This document shows, one piece after another, positions 62,407-64,000 of a stretch of DNA of 64,000 bases (positions within the stretch are counted from its first letter, which is position 1; each line of letters opens with the position of its first letter). The DNA is taken from contig JAHQVK010000050.1 of the NCBI GenBank assembly GCA_019634385.1, positions 84,072 to 148,071 of the forward strand, written 5' to 3'. The position numbers and the translations under genes are program-made. The stretch comes from Myxococcales bacterium. GTDB lineage: Bacteria; Myxococcota; Kuafuiibacteriia; Kuafuiibacteriales; Kuafuiibacteriaceae. The notes under the pieces are model-generated. The model saw nothing but the letters and a program-made list of their open reading frames with translations, made no database searches and was not told the DNA's origin.

Positions 62407-63942
62407 ATGCAGCACCTCTCGGAAGTGATCGACTTCGAAGTCCTCATGGAGCGGGACGCAGACCGAGCTGCACAAGATGGCAATACCGCGCTCATTATCC
62501 GAGATCGGGCACTCGGAGAACAACTACCGCAAGGCTCCCCACTTACCCGGCTAAGATATTGGCTCGAAAACCGACGCCGAGTGGAAATCGACTTACCTGG
62601 CGAATCAGCGGCCAATCTGATTTCGCTACTTGGCTGGGCCCTACTGATCTTAGGCGCGCTCGCGGGCGCAAGTTGCGGTGCCGCCCTACTGGCTTACGAC
62701 GGCAAGTCACCGATCAACGTCATGGCGTGGCTGCTCTATGTGGCTGGTATACCCTTTGTTTTTGCTCTTTTCCTTATCCTTGGCCTCATGATGCCAAGGA
62801 GGTTCCTCTCTCGAGCAGGACCGGTTCAAGCCCTCCTTGGGACGTTGATCCAACCGTTGCTCCGTCGGTTGCCAGGAGGCATCCGTTGGACCCAAAGCGT
62901 CTTTGGGCGAAGCTCCGGTATTGAACGCTGGCTCCTTGTTGGACTAACCCAGGTGTTTACGATCGGCTTTCTCTTCGCAGCGATCATTACATTGCTCGTG
63001 AAGGTGGTGATCACTGATCTCGCCTTTTCATGGAGCACCACCCTGCACCTCCGCAACGAGCAGGTCGCTAAGGTCGTCCAGGTGGTCTCGTCCCCATGGA
63101 AAGGAATGGTTCCGCTCGCAGTCCCCGACGCTCGCGCGATCGAACAGAGCAATTACAACCGATACATTGACGACTTCACCCCCAACGCTCCGGGGGACAA
63201 TGCCATCCAGTCATCGATAACCCATCGATCATACCGTCGGCGAAGCAGCGTCGATCCGGTGACCAGCACAAGGTGGTGGATGTTTTGCGCAGCAGCCGTA
63301 GTCTGCTACGGGCTTATCCCCCGATTCATCCTCCTGTTGCTGTCCATGTGGTGCTGGCAACGAACACTCGCCAAATGGCCGGATCTAAAGCGAGCAGATG
63401 TAAGCAGTTTAATGCAGCGCCTCAACAACACCCATCCGGAGGGTGTCTTTACGCCCCGAAGGACCTCCGATATTGTTGAGCCCTACTCTACTCCGGATCC
63501 GCCGGTCCCGTCCGCAAAGATCACACCCGTCTCCGCGGAAGAGCCTTCAGGGGCAGACACTGCCGAAGCACAGCACCAGCAACCGCCCCTACTCACCGTG
63601 GTCTGGGGCTCAGCGGCTGCAGATCGCCAGGCCGCTGCTGCCGCTCTCATGCCTCCACCGCAAGAAGTGATGTCCGCGGGTGCCGATCTCGACCTAAGCG
63701 CGGAACGCAAGGTCCTCGAACATGCCGCAAATCAGCAACAATCTGTGCAAGTTTTGATTCCCCTTACTGAGCCACCCGTTGAAGACGTACTCAGTTTTCT
63801 TCGAGAGTTGGTTGCAGTGGCACCAGCCGTAGATATTGTGCCCATTGAGCGCCGAGAAAATACCTGGCATCACGCCACTATCGACAATCTCTGGACCCGC
63901 GCGTTGGCACGCGTTCAAGGTGTTGGAGTTCGTCAACCATGA
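62407..63942 (+). CDS. DUF2868-family membrane protein
   Basis: The 511-residue protein matches the DUF2868 family, which is typically paired with a DUF3482 GTPase. It opens with a soluble helical region (LSEVIDFEVLMERDADRAAQ), has two helices around residues 72-130, and two more around 175-205 and 285-320 (WWMFCAAAVVCYGLIPRFILLLLSMW). The C-terminal half is a soluble region. Its stop overlaps the start of the next gene (ATGA), so the two are translationally coupled. Function of the family is not established; a role in membrane stress or GTPase anchoring is inference. Confidence 0.88.
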   Translation: MQHLSEVIDFEVLMERDADRAAQDGNTALIIRDRALGEQLPQGSPLTRLRYWLENRRRVEIDLPGESAANLISLLGWALLILGALAGASCGAALLAYDGKSPINVMAWLLYVAGIPFVFALFLILGLMMPRRFLSRAGPVQALLGTLIQPLLRRLPGGIRWTQSVFGRSSGIERWLLVGLTQVFTIGFLFAAIITLLVKVVITDLAFSWSTTLHLRNEQVAKVVQVVSSPWKGMVPLAVPDARAIEQSNYNRYIDDFTPNAPGDNAIQSSITHRSYRRRSSVDPVTSTRWWMFCAAAVVCYGLIPRFILLLLSMWCWQRTLAKWPDLKRADVSSLMQRLNNTHPEGVFTPRRTSDIVEPYSTPDPPVPSAKITPVSAEEPSGADTAEAQHQQPPLLTVVWGSAAADRQAAAAALMPPPQEVMSAGADLDLSAERKVLEHAANQQQSVQVLIPLTEPPVEDVLSFLRELVAVAPAVDIVPIERRENTWHHATIDNLWTRALARVQGVGVRQP

Positions 63943-64000
63943 AGTCCTCTGAACGCTCAGCCCCCGCCCTCGCCGTAGTGGGATGTGTCAACATGGGGAA
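63939..64000 (+). CDS. GTPase of the DUF3482 type, cut by the window end
   Basis: Only the first 20 codons are present. They read MKSSERSAPALAVVGCVNMG and lead into a P-loop (GCVNMGK), as in Era/EngA-type GTPases of the DUF3482 family. The ATG overlaps the DUF2868 stop codon. Pairing of these two families is the basis of the call. Confidence 0.7.
   Translation, partial: MKSSERSAPALAVVGCVNMG

Noticed and set aside
62598-62792. Minus-strand ORFs inside the DUF2868 gene
   Set aside because: They are shadows of the coding frame without their own start signals.

Overview
The window reads as a chromosomal segment of a Gram-negative bacterium. It has outer-membrane lipoproteins, a beta-barrel candidate, MltG, DapD, a SPOR protein and a CcmH-like protein. 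A eukaryotic-type Ser/Thr kinase with a PEGA domain, a second PEGA protein, a very long RpoD, a FecR-like lipoprotein and secreted beta-propellers fit a Myxococcota/Bradymonadia-like ('deltaproteobacterial') lineage best. That placement is inference from gene content, and base composition looks moderate. TyrA (chorismate mutase-prephenate dehydrogenase), RlmM and E. coli-type PyrC are families best known from Gammaproteobacteria.

Layout. 1-16.9 kb holds housekeeping genes: rpoD, an aminotransferase plus dapD (lysine/peptidoglycan branch), gltB, a cyclophilin, mfd, a PEGA/coiled-coil membrane protein and a Leu/Val-type amino-acid dehydrogenase. 16.9-24 kb is one leftward cluster: yggT, a GH3-type acyl-adenylase, a UPF0104/AglD-like membrane protein, an RND/MMPL exporter and a PLP decarboxylase. 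24-36.6 kb holds lon, a rhomboid-like pseudoprotease, a MATE transporter, a lone receiver domain, mltG, a DUF885 peptidase-like protein, a GNAT acetyltransferase and the PEGA kinase. 36.9-38.5 kb holds galE and ssrA (tmRNA, tag ANDEPSLAMAA).

38.5-53.3 kb is the accessory region. It starts at the 3' end of ssrA with a decayed patatin phospholipase and continues with unassigned sequence, a barrel-like secreted protein, a three-gene glycosyltransferase operon, a FecR-like lipoprotein, AlkC, an SLC13 transporter with a small zinc ribbon, a PD40 propeller gene split by a small insertion, an orphan ccmH-like gene and a TPR fossil. 53.3-64 kb returns to ordinary genes: a propeller-SPOR protein, tyrA, a propeller lipoprotein, a hemF-like gene, pyrC, rlmM and a DUF2868/GTPase pair cut by the window end.

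The most distinctive signal is not a protein. A dispersed element of about 113 bp occurs at eleven places (nine full length, two fragments). Its ends are inverted (TACAGCA/TGCTGTA) and it encloses three hairpins, so each copy can fold as a four-way, cloverleaf-like structure. The third stem differs between copies but stays paired, which indicates compensatory change. Two further MITE-like families are present: a 192-bp palindromic element with perfect 16-bp inverted ends, and a 173-bp element with a 4-bp target duplication. Several gene ends in the accessory region are supplied by these elements.
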